A DNA stretch of 50,924 nt. Source: Sulfurimonas sp. GTDB taxonomy: Bacteria > Campylobacterota > Campylobacteria > Campylobacterales > Sulfurimonadaceae. The stretch lies in assembly GCA_016744115.1 (NCBI GenBank), contig JADGEZ010000013.1:1-50924 (forward strand). The letters are read 5' to 3'. Positions 1-7,541 of this stretch are shown piece by piece (the stretch's first letter is position 1; each line of letters opens with the position of its first letter). The notes under the pieces were generated by a model. The model ran no database searches. It was given only the letters and a program-made list of their open reading frames with translations, and had not been told where the DNA came from. The position numbers were made by a program, and so were the translations under genes.

Positions 1-90
1 ACTTCTAAGCTTCCTATTTATCTTGTAGGGATTGAGTTTGATACTAAGGAGAGAAATATTTCTTTGGTGGAGTATGAGGAGATTATTTAG
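1..90 (+). CDS. PD-(D/E)XK nuclease / AAA-ATPase-like protein, C-terminal end only (partial)
   Basis: An open frame enters from the left edge and stops at TAG 88-90. The last 29 residues include PIYLVGIEFDTKERNI followed by an acidic tail. This resembles the C-terminal strand of the PD-(D/E)XK domain found at the end of AAA-ATPase-like/DUF1703 proteins, where a 'yLiGi.Fd...Rni' pattern is typical. Such proteins are widespread in anaerobes and often occur in many genomic copies; their function is poorly defined. Only the tail is visible, so the family call rests on a short motif and the ATPase domain cannot be checked. The repeat cluster begins 14 bp after the stop. Confidence 0.5.
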   Translation, partial: TSKLPIYLVGIEFDTKERNISLVEYEEII

Positions 91-104
91 TGCTGAGATA
101 CCAA

Positions 105-308
105 CTAGACTCCCAGTCAAGCTGAGAGTGACGGGGTTTTTGAATGCTTGACACTTTCGTCATTGGGTGCTTGACACGGAATCTAGTTGTGTCTTGGTTT
201 GTGGTACTAGACTCCCAGTCAAGCTGAGAGTGACGAGGTGTGAGAGTGATGAAGTGGACTCCCAAGTCAAGCTGAGAGTGACGAGACTGAGTGCTTGACA
301 CGGAATCT
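105..308. repeat. Mosaic cluster of short dispersed repeats (two motifs, three copies each)
   Basis: Motif A (CTAGACTCCCAGTCAAGCTG continuing AGAGTGACG) occurs at 105-133, 207-235 and, with one inserted A and a shorter left end, 257-283. Motif B (TGCTTGACACGGAATCT) occurs in full at 168-184 and 292-308 and in part (TGCTTGACAC) at 145-154. Read on the minus strand, motif A folds as CTCTCAG-CTTGA-CTGGGAG, a short hairpin. This is the style of the small palindromic dispersed repeats common in intergenic DNA of many bacteria. Spacing is irregular and the units are interleaved, so it is not a CRISPR. The minus-strand open frame across it simply repeats an RHSQLDWES-like peptide and is not taken as a gene. 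Confidence 0.8.
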
Positions 309-318
309 CCTTATTCTT

Positions 319-534
319 TTACTGTTGTAATAATTGTAGAGTTTTTGCTACTGCGAAAGTTCCGCCTGCTCCTACTGCTATGCCGTAGAATGCTAGTCTC
401 CATGCTTCATAGGTTTTTTTACTTAGTTCTACGTCAAATCTTTTCATATCTAAGTTTATATCTTGCGTTACTTTAATCAGGTCTGCTTTTAGTTTTTCTA
501 TTTGTAGTATCTCTTTTTCATCTATGGTTGTCAT
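319..534 (-). CDS. Small hypothetical protein with one C-terminal membrane segment
   Basis: The 71-residue product has a charged, helical N-terminal half (roughly residues 5-45) rich in Lys, Glu and Asp with coiled-coil-like spacing. A single hydrophobic segment follows near residues 48-64 (FYGIAVGAGGTFAVAKTL). The start ATG at 534 is preceded on the minus strand by AGGAAACC at a usable distance, and a TATAAT-like box lies further upstream (566-571). The architecture of soluble coiled coil plus one C-terminal membrane helix resembles many small accessory proteins next to repeats or mobile DNA. I do not recognise a named family and assign no function. Composition is ordinary for the window. 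Confidence 0.55.
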   Translation of the reverse strand: MTTIDEKEILQIEKLKADLIKVTQDINLDMKRFDVELSKKTYEAWRLAFYGIAVGAGGTFAVAKTLQLLQQ

Positions 535-565
535 TTTTAGGTTTCCTAAGTAGAGAATATTGTTT

Positions 566-571
566 ATTATA
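566..571 (-). promoter_or_regulatory. -10 box for the small membrane protein gene
   Basis: The minus strand reads TATAAT at 571-566 in an AT-rich stretch, about 32 bp before the ATG of the gene ending at 319. No convincing -35 is visible, which is usual for Campylobacterota sigma70 promoters. Confidence 0.45.
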
Positions 572-772
572 TATAAAACAGATTAAATGGGGATTAATAA
601 GTAATAGGGCATAAATAACTTCATAGCTAAGATCATTGAAAATGTGTTAGAACAAAAAAATTGAAATGGGAATCTCACATTTGGCTACTTTAAATGTGGT
701 TTTTAGAAGTGCCCATTAATAGTTCATAAAAATCCATTTTATTTTTTTAAAGCGAATTTTATCATATTTGCG

Positions 773-778
773 TATAAT
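773..778 (+). promoter_or_regulatory. -10 box (TATAAT) upstream of the palindromic element and Sel1 gene
   Basis: TATAAT lies at 773-778, preceded by TTTGCG in a T-rich tract. A start site would fall near 785, about 10 bp before the left arm of the palindromic element at 794, so a transcript reaching the Sel1 gene would carry the whole element in its leader. The rest of the stretch 535-793 shows no other feature. Confidence 0.5.
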
Positions 779-793
779 CCTCATAATGTAAAC

Positions 794-1062
794 TAGACTT
801 CTTGCAAAACTCCTATATGTCTCAGCACTTAATAGAGAGTTTTAATCAAGGCAAATATTCTCAAGGGTAGCCAAAGCTACGGTTGGGGTTATTTACGCTC
901 AAGTAAAGCTCTCTATAAAGTGTCCTACGGAAGTGATAAGAAGTGCCAAGCTTGCATAAAAAATATTTTATCCTTAGCTTAGGCTAGGCATACAAATTTG
1001 TTTTACACAATCTTAGCACTTCTTATCGCTCTGAGGCATATAGGAGTTTTGCAAGAAGTCTA
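794..1062. mobile_element. MITE-like palindromic element with 32-bp terminal inverted repeats
   Basis: Arms 794-819 and 1037-1062 (TAGACTTCTTGCAAAACTCC continuing TATATG and its complement) match perfectly over 26 bp. They extend to 32 bp (794-825, 1031-1062) with one T:G position. A second perfect 12-bp inverted pair, GATAAGAAGTGC 935-946 and GCACTTCTTATC 1016-1027, is nested inside. There is also a TAGAGAG/CTCTCTA pair (833-839, 909-915) and a GTAGC-CAAA-GCTAC hairpin (867-880). The ends are TA...TA, compatible with a TA target duplication as in IS630/mariner-type elements. There is no open frame of transposase size. I infer a non-autonomous element; a structured RNA is an alternative. Confidence 0.7.
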
Positions 1063-1099
1063 CTAAGTTAATTGAGGTTTTTAAGATGGGGAAAGATAC

Positions 1100-1786
1100 A
1101 TGATACAAAATGCACACGATGCGTACAACTCTAGCGACTATACAAAAGCTTTTGAGCTTTATACAAAATTGGCGGAGGCAGGAGATGCTGATGCTCAAAC
1201 ATCTTTGGCTTTTATGTACCAAAAAGAACAGGCTTGTCAGAAAAATGATGCAAAAGCCTTAGAACTTTATACAAAAGCAGCCGAGGCTAAACAGCCTTAC
1301 GCACTTTTTAATCTTGCCATTTTATATGCTAATGGAGTTGGTGGAGTAGAACACGATCAGTTTAAAGCACATGACTTACATATGGAAGCAGCAACGAGAG
1401 AAGTTCCTCCTGCTATGTATGAAGTTGCCTTGATGCTAGAGCGTGGTCTTGGATGTATGCAAAACTACTCTGAATCTGCTTTTTGGTATGAAGAGGGAGC
1501 GAAGCGTGGTCACTTAGAGTCTTTTAACAATCTTGGAGCCTTGTATAAAGAGGGTCACGGAGTTGATAAAGATGAGGCAAAAACATTTATCTGTTTTTCT
1601 CGTGCCGCTGAGGGTGGTTTAGCACAAGGTTTATACAATCTTGGTCTTTTATATGATCAAGGTTTAGGCTGTGATAGAGATCATGATAAGGCACTTGACT
1701 TGTGTAGAAAAGCGGCTTATAAAGGGCATGAAAAAGCAAAAGAGATTATCAAAGGTTTACAAGATGATGGCAAGATTGTATTTTAA
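1100..1786 (+). CDS. Sel1-like repeat protein
   Basis: The 228-residue protein is built almost wholly of Sel1-like tetratricopeptide-type repeats of about 36 residues. Units such as AKALELYTKAAE, SAFWYEEGAKRGHLESFNNL and KALDLCRKAAYKGHEKA are visible. Several repeats carry Cys near the loop (ACQKND, LGCMQN, LGCDRD), as in Helicobacter cysteine-rich proteins. No signal peptide is apparent with the ATG at 1100, so the product is probably cytoplasmic and acts as a protein-binding scaffold; the partner cannot be told from sequence. GGGGA lies about 8 bp before the ATG. The gene sits just downstream of the palindromic element, and its stop codon overlaps the ribosome binding site of riboflavin synthase, suggesting co-transcription. 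Confidence 0.85.
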   Translation: MIQNAHDAYNSSDYTKAFELYTKLAEAGDADAQTSLAFMYQKEQACQKNDAKALELYTKAAEAKQPYALFNLAILYANGVGGVEHDQFKAHDLHMEAATREVPPAMYEVALMLERGLGCMQNYSESAFWYEEGAKRGHLESFNNLGALYKEGHGVDKDEAKTFICFSRAAEGGLAQGLYNLGLLYDQGLGCDRDHDKALDLCRKAAYKGHEKAKEIIKGLQDDGKIVF

Positions 1787-1795
1787 GGAGTTCTC

Positions 1796-2419
1796 ATCTT
1801 TACAGGATTAATTAGAGAAATCGCAAGTGTTAAAAGTTTAGTTGGTAGTACACTTAGCATCAAAGCCACACATAAAAGTAATATTGGAGATTCTATCGCC
1901 ATTAATGGTGCTTGTTTAACCGTTGTCAAAGTTTTAGATGATGGATTTGCAGTTGATCTTTCACCTGAGAGCCAGAAGCATCTTGTTATGCAGAACTATA
2001 AAAATGAGGTTCACATAGAACCTGCCATGATGATGGGAGATAGATTTGAGGGGCATATTGTTCAAGGTCATATAGATTGCATAGGCGAAATTAAAGAGAT
2101 TAAAAACAATGGAAACTCTTTTGATGTTTTTATATTTTTGAGTAAAAAAAACATCCCCTTTGTAGTGCCAAAAGGTTCCATCACCATTGATGGGGTAAGT
2201 CTTACTGTAAATGATGTATCTGCTGATGCGTTTAGGCTTACAATCATCCCCCACACTATGAAAGAAACACTTTTTAGAAACTACAAAAAAGGTTCTAAGG
2301 TAAATATAGAGACCGATATGTTTGCACGCTATGTTTCACATATAATCTCGCATCAAGGCAAGGCAAATTCACAAAGCCTTACATGGAACGAAGTAGATTC
2401 GATTTCGGCTCGATTTTAG
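1796..2419 (+). CDS. ribE: Riboflavin synthase, alpha subunit (apparent ATC start)
   Basis: Dismutates two 6,7-dimethyl-8-ribityllumazine molecules to riboflavin, the last step of vitamin B2 synthesis. Read from 1796, the 207-residue product has both lumazine-binding repeats: FTGLIREI, SIAINGACLTV and LSPES in the first, GHIVQGHIDCIG, ITIDGVSLTVND and IPHTM in the second. In this family the protein begins MFTG, and here the codon before FTG is ATC (1796-1798). The only in-frame codons between it and the stop at 1784-1786 are GGA, GTT and CTC. AAGGAG at 1785-1790 sits five bases before ATC, ideal spacing. The next ATG (1988) would delete the first repeat. Either ATC is the start or one base differs from the true sequence. 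Confidence 0.85.
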   Translation: MFTGLIREIASVKSLVGSTLSIKATHKSNIGDSIAINGACLTVVKVLDDGFAVDLSPESQKHLVMQNYKNEVHIEPAMMMGDRFEGHIVQGHIDCIGEIKEIKNNGNSFDVFIFLSKKNIPFVVPKGSITIDGVSLTVNDVSADAFRLTIIPHTMKETLFRNYKKGSKVNIETDMFARYVSHIISHQGKANSQSLTWNEVDSISARF

Positions 2420-2422
2420 AAT

Positions 2423-4207
2423 TTGCAATATTCTAAACTCCAAGTACTAAAAGACAATTTCGGTCACAATAGCTTTAGAGAGCTTCAAGAAGAGGGTGTT
2501 GATGCCATACTTAGTGGGCGAGACCTGCTTATGATTTTACCAACTGGGGGTGGAAAATCTCTTGTGTTTCAGCTTCCTAGTCTCATAAAAGAGGGGGTAA
2601 GCATAGTTATCTCGCCTCTTATAGCCTTGATGCAAGATCAGGTTGCATCCCTTAAGGCTCAAAACATTCAAGCGGAGATGATTTCATCTGCTCAAAGTCA
2701 AGATGAGATACAAGAGATACTTAACCTCTTGCGAATGAAACGCTTAAAGTTTCTCTACCTTTCTCCTGAACGCTTAAACACACAATGGACTTATGACTTA
2801 CTAAATACTTTAGATATAAACTTTTTTGTCATTGATGAGGCACATTGTATCTCTCAATGGGGACATGAATTTCGTGATGATTATCGTGCTTTAGGAAATT
2901 TAAAACACAATTTTCCAAATACAAGTATTTGTGCTTTTACAGCTACTTCAACAGATAATGTAACCCAAGATATCATGGATGAATTAAGACTAGAAAATCC
3001 TCTTTTATTGAGAGGAAAAATCTTCCGTAAAAATCTTTTCATCTCATCTGAGAGACGCATCAAAAATGGTTATCCTCAACTGCAAAACTTTTTATCTCGC
3101 CACAAAGATGAGAGTGGTATTATTTATGTTAGTTCAAGGAAAAAAACAGAGGAATTGAGTTCATTTTTAAACACGAAAGGTTTTACATCACTTCCCTACC
3201 ATGCGGGGATTCCAAACCATGTACGAGAACAAAACTTTAAAATATTTGTCAATGACAAGGTAAATATCATGGTAGCTACAATAGCTTTTGGAATGGGGAT
3301 AGATAAAAGTGATATTCGTTTTGTTGTGCATATGTCTTTGCCTAAATCGCAAGAAAATTACTATCAAGAGATTGGTCGTGCTGGGAGAGATGGTGAGGAT
3401 AGTGAGGTTTTACTTCTTTTTAATGCTGCAGATATGGTGATGCAAAAGCAATTTTTACATAGCATTGACAATCTTCAATATCGTGAACATCTTGAGAAAA
3501 AGATTGATGGAATCTATAAATACTCCACAAGTGAGATTTGTTTTCATAAACAATTGGCTCAATACTTTAACGACAGCCTTGATCCTTGTAAAGATAGATG
3601 TGATAACTGCTTAAATACCGACTCTAAAAGACAAGATATTACTAAAGAATCACAAATGATTTTAAGTGCAATATATAAAACAAATCAAAGTTTTGGAAAA
3701 AACTATATCATTGATATTTTGCGTGGATCTAAAGAGCAAAAGCTTCTAAGTAATGGTGCTGATAATTTATCTATGTATGGGATTGGGACAGCTTTTACTA
3801 AAAAAGAATGGTTTATCGTCTTAGAAAGGTTACTTGAACTTAGCATCATTAACATCGGTGAATACTCTGCTTTAAAACTTACAGACGAAGCCGTTCAAGT
3901 TTTAAAATCTCTTTTAGAAGTAGATATAAAATCATCTCGCCTTGATGTGGATAAAAAAGTTAAAAAGATTAAACAAAAAGAAGATTTTGATTATGATGAA
4001 GAACTTTTTGAAGAGTTACGAAAAACACGAGCCTTACTTGCCAGTGAAAAAGGTGTTCCAGCCTACATAATTTTCGGAGATAAAACACTCAAGCATCTTG
4101 CAAATGAAAAACCATTTGACAAGGCTAGTATGCTCGAAGTTAATGGAGTTGGAGAGAAAAAATTTGAGCAGTTTGGAGAAGAGTTTTTGAGTGTTATTAA
4201 TCCTTAA
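2423..4207 (+). CDS. recQ: ATP-dependent DNA helicase RecQ
   Basis: A 3'-5' superfamily 2 helicase for recombination and fork repair, 594 residues. Visible parts in order: TGGGKS Walker A at 41-46, DEAH at 138-141 followed by CISQWGHEF (the RecQ aromatic-rich loop), TATS motif III, and FGMGIDKSDIRFVVH with QEIGRAGRDG for motifs V-VI. A Cys cluster (CFHKQ, CKDRCDNC) for the zinc domain, a winged-helix region and a C-terminal HRDC domain (about 520-594) follow. The start is TTG at 2423, three bases after the ribE stop, without a strong ribosome binding site, so translation is probably coupled. Length and domain set are normal for bacterial RecQ. Confidence 0.93.
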   Translation: MQYSKLQVLKDNFGHNSFRELQEEGVDAILSGRDLLMILPTGGGKSLVFQLPSLIKEGVSIVISPLIALMQDQVASLKAQNIQAEMISSAQSQDEIQEILNLLRMKRLKFLYLSPERLNTQWTYDLLNTLDINFFVIDEAHCISQWGHEFRDDYRALGNLKHNFPNTSICAFTATSTDNVTQDIMDELRLENPLLLRGKIFRKNLFISSERRIKNGYPQLQNFLSRHKDESGIIYVSSRKKTEELSSFLNTKGFTSLPYHAGIPNHVREQNFKIFVNDKVNIMVATIAFGMGIDKSDIRFVVHMSLPKSQENYYQEIGRAGRDGEDSEVLLLFNAADMVMQKQFLHSIDNLQYREHLEKKIDGIYKYSTSEICFHKQLAQYFNDSLDPCKDRCDNCLNTDSKRQDITKESQMILSAIYKTNQSFGKNYIIDILRGSKEQKLLSNGADNLSMYGIGTAFTKKEWFIVLERLLELSIINIGEYSALKLTDEAVQVLKSLLEVDIKSSRLDVDKKVKKIKQKEDFDYDEELFEELRKTRALLASEKGVPAYIIFGDKTLKHLANEKPFDKASMLEVNGVGEKKFEQFGEEFLSVINP

Positions 4208-4391
4208 TCTAAATTGAGTGAATAAGAGCAAAGTTACTCTTGGATATTAGCCAGTAAAGAGATTGATTAAGTCTTATCTTTCGTAAAAATATTGTGGTAC
4301 CAATTTATTTTGATTTTAATAGTGTCGGAGTGATTTATTATATGTAAAGCTTTATAAAGATATAATTTCTGCTTAAGTATAAGGGAAATGT
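4208..4391. promoter_or_regulatory. Intergenic promoter region before the SapC/type I secretion operon (TATAAT 4361-4366)
   Basis: The 184-bp gap holds a weak AAGAG/CTCTT inverted repeat shortly after the recQ stop, without a T-run. A TATAAT box lies at 4361-4366, 25 bp before the TTG start of the next gene. AGGGAA at 4382-4387 serves as its ribosome binding site. No -35 is clear. Confidence 0.5.
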
Positions 4392-5750
4392 TTGGCACGA
4401 AAAGTAAGGGTTTTTATAGAAAATGTTTCTCAGCATGTTAAGCTAAAAAGTTTAGATGAGTTAATTCTCTTTAGAGATGACTTAGATTATCAGGCTTTTA
4501 CTTTATTTCTTTTAGAGTTGAGTGCTAGTCACTTAGTTAAAATCCATGCTTATATGCTACAACCGTGCTATTTTGAATTTTTGCTCACACCAAAAGATAC
4601 AAATAGTTTATCAAAATTCATGCAAATATTAGGAAGACTGTATGTTTTTTACTACAATAAAAAGTATAATCATGTTGGAACATTGTTTGATGGAAGATAT
4701 AAGACCTCTTTGGTAGAAGATAAAGTGTACCTTTATGATCTTATGCAGTATATAGAGCAAAAAGAACAAAAAATATCTAAATACAGTAGTCTAGGAAAAA
4801 ATATTTTAGGTAAAGAAAATTCTATCGTAACTTTTCATCCTATATATGAGAAAGCACTTTATGTGGAGCATTGTAAGACAAAGTTAGATGATGCAAGAGA
4901 TAACTTCATTTCACAATGTTTAGAAAAACAAGTTCTAACAGGAACAGTTGAATATACGCAAAAACTGGAAAAATTAATCGGTATGACACTCTCTTCAAAA
5001 AATAGAGGTCGCCCAAAAAAACAAACACAAGAAAAAAGGAAAAAAATGTATAAAAATTTAGTAATATTAGATAGAGAAGTTCACAAAAGTTTGAAAATTA
5101 CAGAATTAAAAGATTTAAACTTTGCAAAATCAAGTAGCTTTGTGCCAGTCAATTTAAGTGAATTAAATTCTGTAGGGATGGATTTTCCTATTGTATTTAC
5201 TGGTGGGGATAACGCATCACTTATTGCAATAGTATCCTTAGGTGGTGAAAGTTTAGCCATAAACAACGAGGGAAAATGGTTAAAGTCATATGTTCCTTCT
5301 TATCTTAGAAAATATCCATTTTCATTTGCTTCTACAAAAGATGAACCAAACAAAAAAGTGATTATGATTGATGAGGATTCCTCTTTATTCTCAAAATCAA
5401 AAGGAAAACAGCTTTTCAAAAAAGATGGTGAGCATTCTGAAATATTAGATAATGCTATAAACTATTTAACCGCTTACGAAGAACAATCAATGGTAGTTAG
5501 AAATTTCGCAAGATTAATTGCTGATAGTGGTATTCTTGAAGAAAGAGAAATATCTGTAGGTGAGGGTGATGAAAAAAAGGTATTAGTCAAAGGCTTTAAA
5601 GTGGTAGACAAAGAAAAGTTGCATGCTTTAGATGATGAAACCTTAGCCTTATGGGTAAAAAAAGGTGTTATAACCGCTATAGATGCTCATCTAAAATCAC
5701 TTGATAACATTCAAAAACTATTTGACTTAGCACATGAAAGACAAAACTAG
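4392..5750 (+). CDS. Degenerate Y1/REP-type transposase domain fused to a SapC domain
   Basis: A 452-residue two-part protein. Residues 1 to about 200 follow the REP-associated tyrosine transposase layout: FRDDLDYQAFTLFLLE, IHAYMLQPCYFEFLLTP, GRLYVFYYNKKYNHVGTLFDGRYKT and YLYDLMQYIE. The two histidines of the HUH motif, normally in a 'MpNHvHlL' context, are replaced (PCYFEFLL), so single-strand DNA cleavage is unlikely; a Tyr remains in MQYIE. A basic linker with an AT-hook-like RGRPKK (205-210) leads to residues 219-452, a complete SapC-family domain beginning MYKNLVILDREVHKSLKI. SapC is encoded with the S-layer exporter in Campylobacter fetus and its role is unclear. The start is TTG 4392 with AGGGAA upstream. 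It is the first gene of the operon, 8 bp before the ABC transporter. Confidence 0.8.
   Translation: MARKVRVFIENVSQHVKLKSLDELILFRDDLDYQAFTLFLLELSASHLVKIHAYMLQPCYFEFLLTPKDTNSLSKFMQILGRLYVFYYNKKYNHVGTLFDGRYKTSLVEDKVYLYDLMQYIEQKEQKISKYSSLGKNILGKENSIVTFHPIYEKALYVEHCKTKLDDARDNFISQCLEKQVLTGTVEYTQKLEKLIGMTLSSKNRGRPKKQTQEKRKKMYKNLVILDREVHKSLKITELKDLNFAKSSSFVPVNLSELNSVGMDFPIVFTGGDNASLIAIVSLGGESLAINNEGKWLKSYVPSYLRKYPFSFASTKDEPNKKVIMIDEDSSLFSKSKGKQLFKKDGEHSEILDNAINYLTAYEEQSMVVRNFARLIADSGILEEREISVGEGDEKKVLVKGFKVVDKEKLHALDDETLALWVKKGVITAIDAHLKSLDNIQKLFDLAHERQN
5036..5048 (+). promoter_or_regulatory. Possible internal ribosome binding site and ATG for a stand-alone SapC
   Basis: AAGGA (5036-5040) is followed five bases later by ATG (5046-5048) in the reading frame of the fusion protein. 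That ATG is residue 219, exactly where SapC homology begins. The site could yield a 234-residue free SapC alongside the fusion. It may also be a relic of the original sapC start from before the fusion. Confidence 0.4.
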
Positions 5751-5758
5751 GAAATTAA

Positions 5759-7540
5759 ATGCAAAAAACAGCAAATACAACAGATACAGCTAAATCAGAA
5801 TTAAAAGAAGCAATACTAAGTTCAAAAAAATCATTTCTAGCCGTTGGATTTTTCTCTCTTTTTGTAAACTTACTGATGCTTGTTCCACCTCTTTATATGT
5901 TACAACTTTATGATAGAGTTTTAACAAGTCGAAGTGAGGGAACACTTTATATGCTCACGGGCATCGTCGTTATTTTATTTATAACCATGGCATTACTTGA
6001 GATAATTCGCTCAAATATACTTGTGAAAATATCAAATAAATTTGACTCTTTACTCAATGAAAGAGTTTTTAACACCTTGTTTGATTTAGCAAACAAAAAG
6101 CCAGGAAAGGCGAGTTCTTTGCCTATGTCTGATTTAACACAGATAAAACAATACATGACAGGAAATGGGCTTTTTGCTTTTTTTGATGCTCCTTGGATTC
6201 CTATCTATATAGCAGTTTTATTTATGTTCCATCCATACTTTGGTTATTTTGCTATATTTGCGGCTATAGTTCTTGTGATATTTACTATACTTAACCAAAT
6301 GATGACAAAAGAAAAATTGGGAGAAGCGAACTCATTAAGCCGAGCATCCACTATGTATGTTGATGCAAATCTTAGAAATGCTGAAGTTGTTAATGCACTA
6401 GGAATGAAAAACAATATTAGAAAACTGTGGTCAGAAAAATATTATGGCTTTTTAAATGCTCAAAGTGAAGCTAGTTACAAAGCAGGAACATGGGCAAATA
6501 TCTCTAAAAGCTCAAGAATGCTTTTCCAATCCTTGATGCTAGGTCTAGGTGGATATTTAGCCATCCATGATGAAGTGAGTGCAGGTATGATGATTGCGGG
6601 TTCTATCATTATGGGTAGAGCCTTAGCTCCACTTGACCTGATTATTGGATCATGGAAGGGTTTTTCTTCAGCAAAAACATCCTATGAAAGGTTAGATTCT
6701 TTGTTAAAAGACTTTCCTACAGATAAAGAATATATGCAATTACCAGCACCTGAGGGTGAAATACTTCTTGAAAATGTTGTTGTGATTCCACCAGGTTCTA
6801 AAGTACCATCTATTAAAGGTGTTTCAATGCTTATAAACAAAGGTGATATTGTAGGGATTATTGGTCCAAGTGCTGCTGGTAAGTCTTCTTTGATAAGAAT
6901 TATCTTAGGTTTATGGCCTCTAGTCCAGGGAAAATCAAGATTAGATAAAGCCGATATATATCAATGGGACAAAGATCTTTTAGGACAACATATAGGCTAC
7001 TTACCACAGGATATAGAGCTTTTTGAGGGAACTGTAAGCCAAAACATAGCAAGATTTAATGAAGTAGATGCAACAAAAGTAGTTGAAGCTGCAAAAAAAT
7101 CTGGTATTCATGAAATGGTTTTAAGACTGCCTGATGGTTACGATACAAAAATAGGAGCAGGGGGAGCAACTCTCTCTGGTGGACAAAGACAACGAATAGG
7201 TTTTGCAAGAGCTGTTTATGATAGTCCTGTTTTAGTAGTCTTAGATGAACCAAATTCCAATCTTGATGAGGCTGGTGAAGCAGCTTTACTAAGAGCTATC
7301 AAAATGTTAAAAGAGATAGAAACAACTGTAATCCTTGTAACGCACAGACCAAGTTTGTTACAAGTCACTACTAAATTAGCGGTCATTAAAGATGGATTAC
7401 TTGAAGTATATGGCAATACAAATGAGATCCTAGCAAAGATGAATGAAGCAGCACAAGCAGCACAAAATGGACAGGTTCAAAAGCGAATCAGTTCTCAAAA
7501 AACTGCAGCAAAAATATCACTTAGTAAACCAGGGAGTTAA
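5759..7540 (+). CDS. Type I secretion system permease/ATPase (PrtD/SapD family)
   Basis: Inner-membrane ABC exporter half-molecule of 593 residues that, as a dimer, energises one-step secretion across both membranes. The N-terminal half carries about six membrane segments (first at 27-49). The ATPase half has Walker A GPSAAGKS (369-376), signature LSGGQ (472-476) and Walker B VLVVLDEP (DE at 496-497). The GPSAAGKS loop and the GRALAPLDLIIGSWKGF segment are typical of the PrtD group, which exports proteases, lipases and S-layer proteins. There is no N-terminal C39 peptidase domain, so a C-terminal-signal substrate is expected. ATG 5759 has AGGAA upstream. It lies between SapC and the adaptor gene; no substrate gene is in the window. 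Confidence 0.93.
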   Translation: MQKTANTTDTAKSELKEAILSSKKSFLAVGFFSLFVNLLMLVPPLYMLQLYDRVLTSRSEGTLYMLTGIVVILFITMALLEIIRSNILVKISNKFDSLLNERVFNTLFDLANKKPGKASSLPMSDLTQIKQYMTGNGLFAFFDAPWIPIYIAVLFMFHPYFGYFAIFAAIVLVIFTILNQMMTKEKLGEANSLSRASTMYVDANLRNAEVVNALGMKNNIRKLWSEKYYGFLNAQSEASYKAGTWANISKSSRMLFQSLMLGLGGYLAIHDEVSAGMMIAGSIIMGRALAPLDLIIGSWKGFSSAKTSYERLDSLLKDFPTDKEYMQLPAPEGEILLENVVVIPPGSKVPSIKGVSMLINKGDIVGIIGPSAAGKSSLIRIILGLWPLVQGKSRLDKADIYQWDKDLLGQHIGYLPQDIELFEGTVSQNIARFNEVDATKVVEAAKKSGIHEMVLRLPDGYDTKIGAGGATLSGGQRQRIGFARAVYDSPVLVVLDEPNSNLDEAGEAALLRAIKMLKEIETTVILVTHRPSLLQVTTKLAVIKDGLLEVYGNTNEILAKMNEAAQAAQNGQVQKRISSQKTAAKISLSKPGS

Positions 7541-7541
7541 G

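Noticed and set aside
105-283. Possible CRISPR array from three similar 27-29 bp units
   Set aside because: Spacing is irregular (73 and 22 bp between copies), a second repeat family is interleaved, and no cas gene is near.
83-301. Minus-strand open frame of 72 codons over the repeats
   Set aside because: It encodes a repeated RHSQLDWES-type peptide produced by the DNA repeats themselves, with no ribosome binding site or family.
1013-1222. Minus-strand open frame opposite the Sel1 gene start
   Set aside because: It covers the right arm of the palindromic element and the Sel1 coding region in another frame; no homology is apparent.
1787-1800. FMN riboswitch before riboflavin synthase
   Set aside because: There is no room: the preceding gene ends ten bases before the start, and no RFN-like element is visible upstream.
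4208-4260. Terminator after recQ (AAGAG-CAAAGTTA-CTCTT)
   Set aside because: The stem is only five pairs and no T-run follows.
7443-7541. Upstream extension of the HlyD-family gene
   Set aside because: The extra 33 residues overlap the ABC transporter out of frame and match nothing in the family; ATG 7542 has AGGGAG at ideal spacing.
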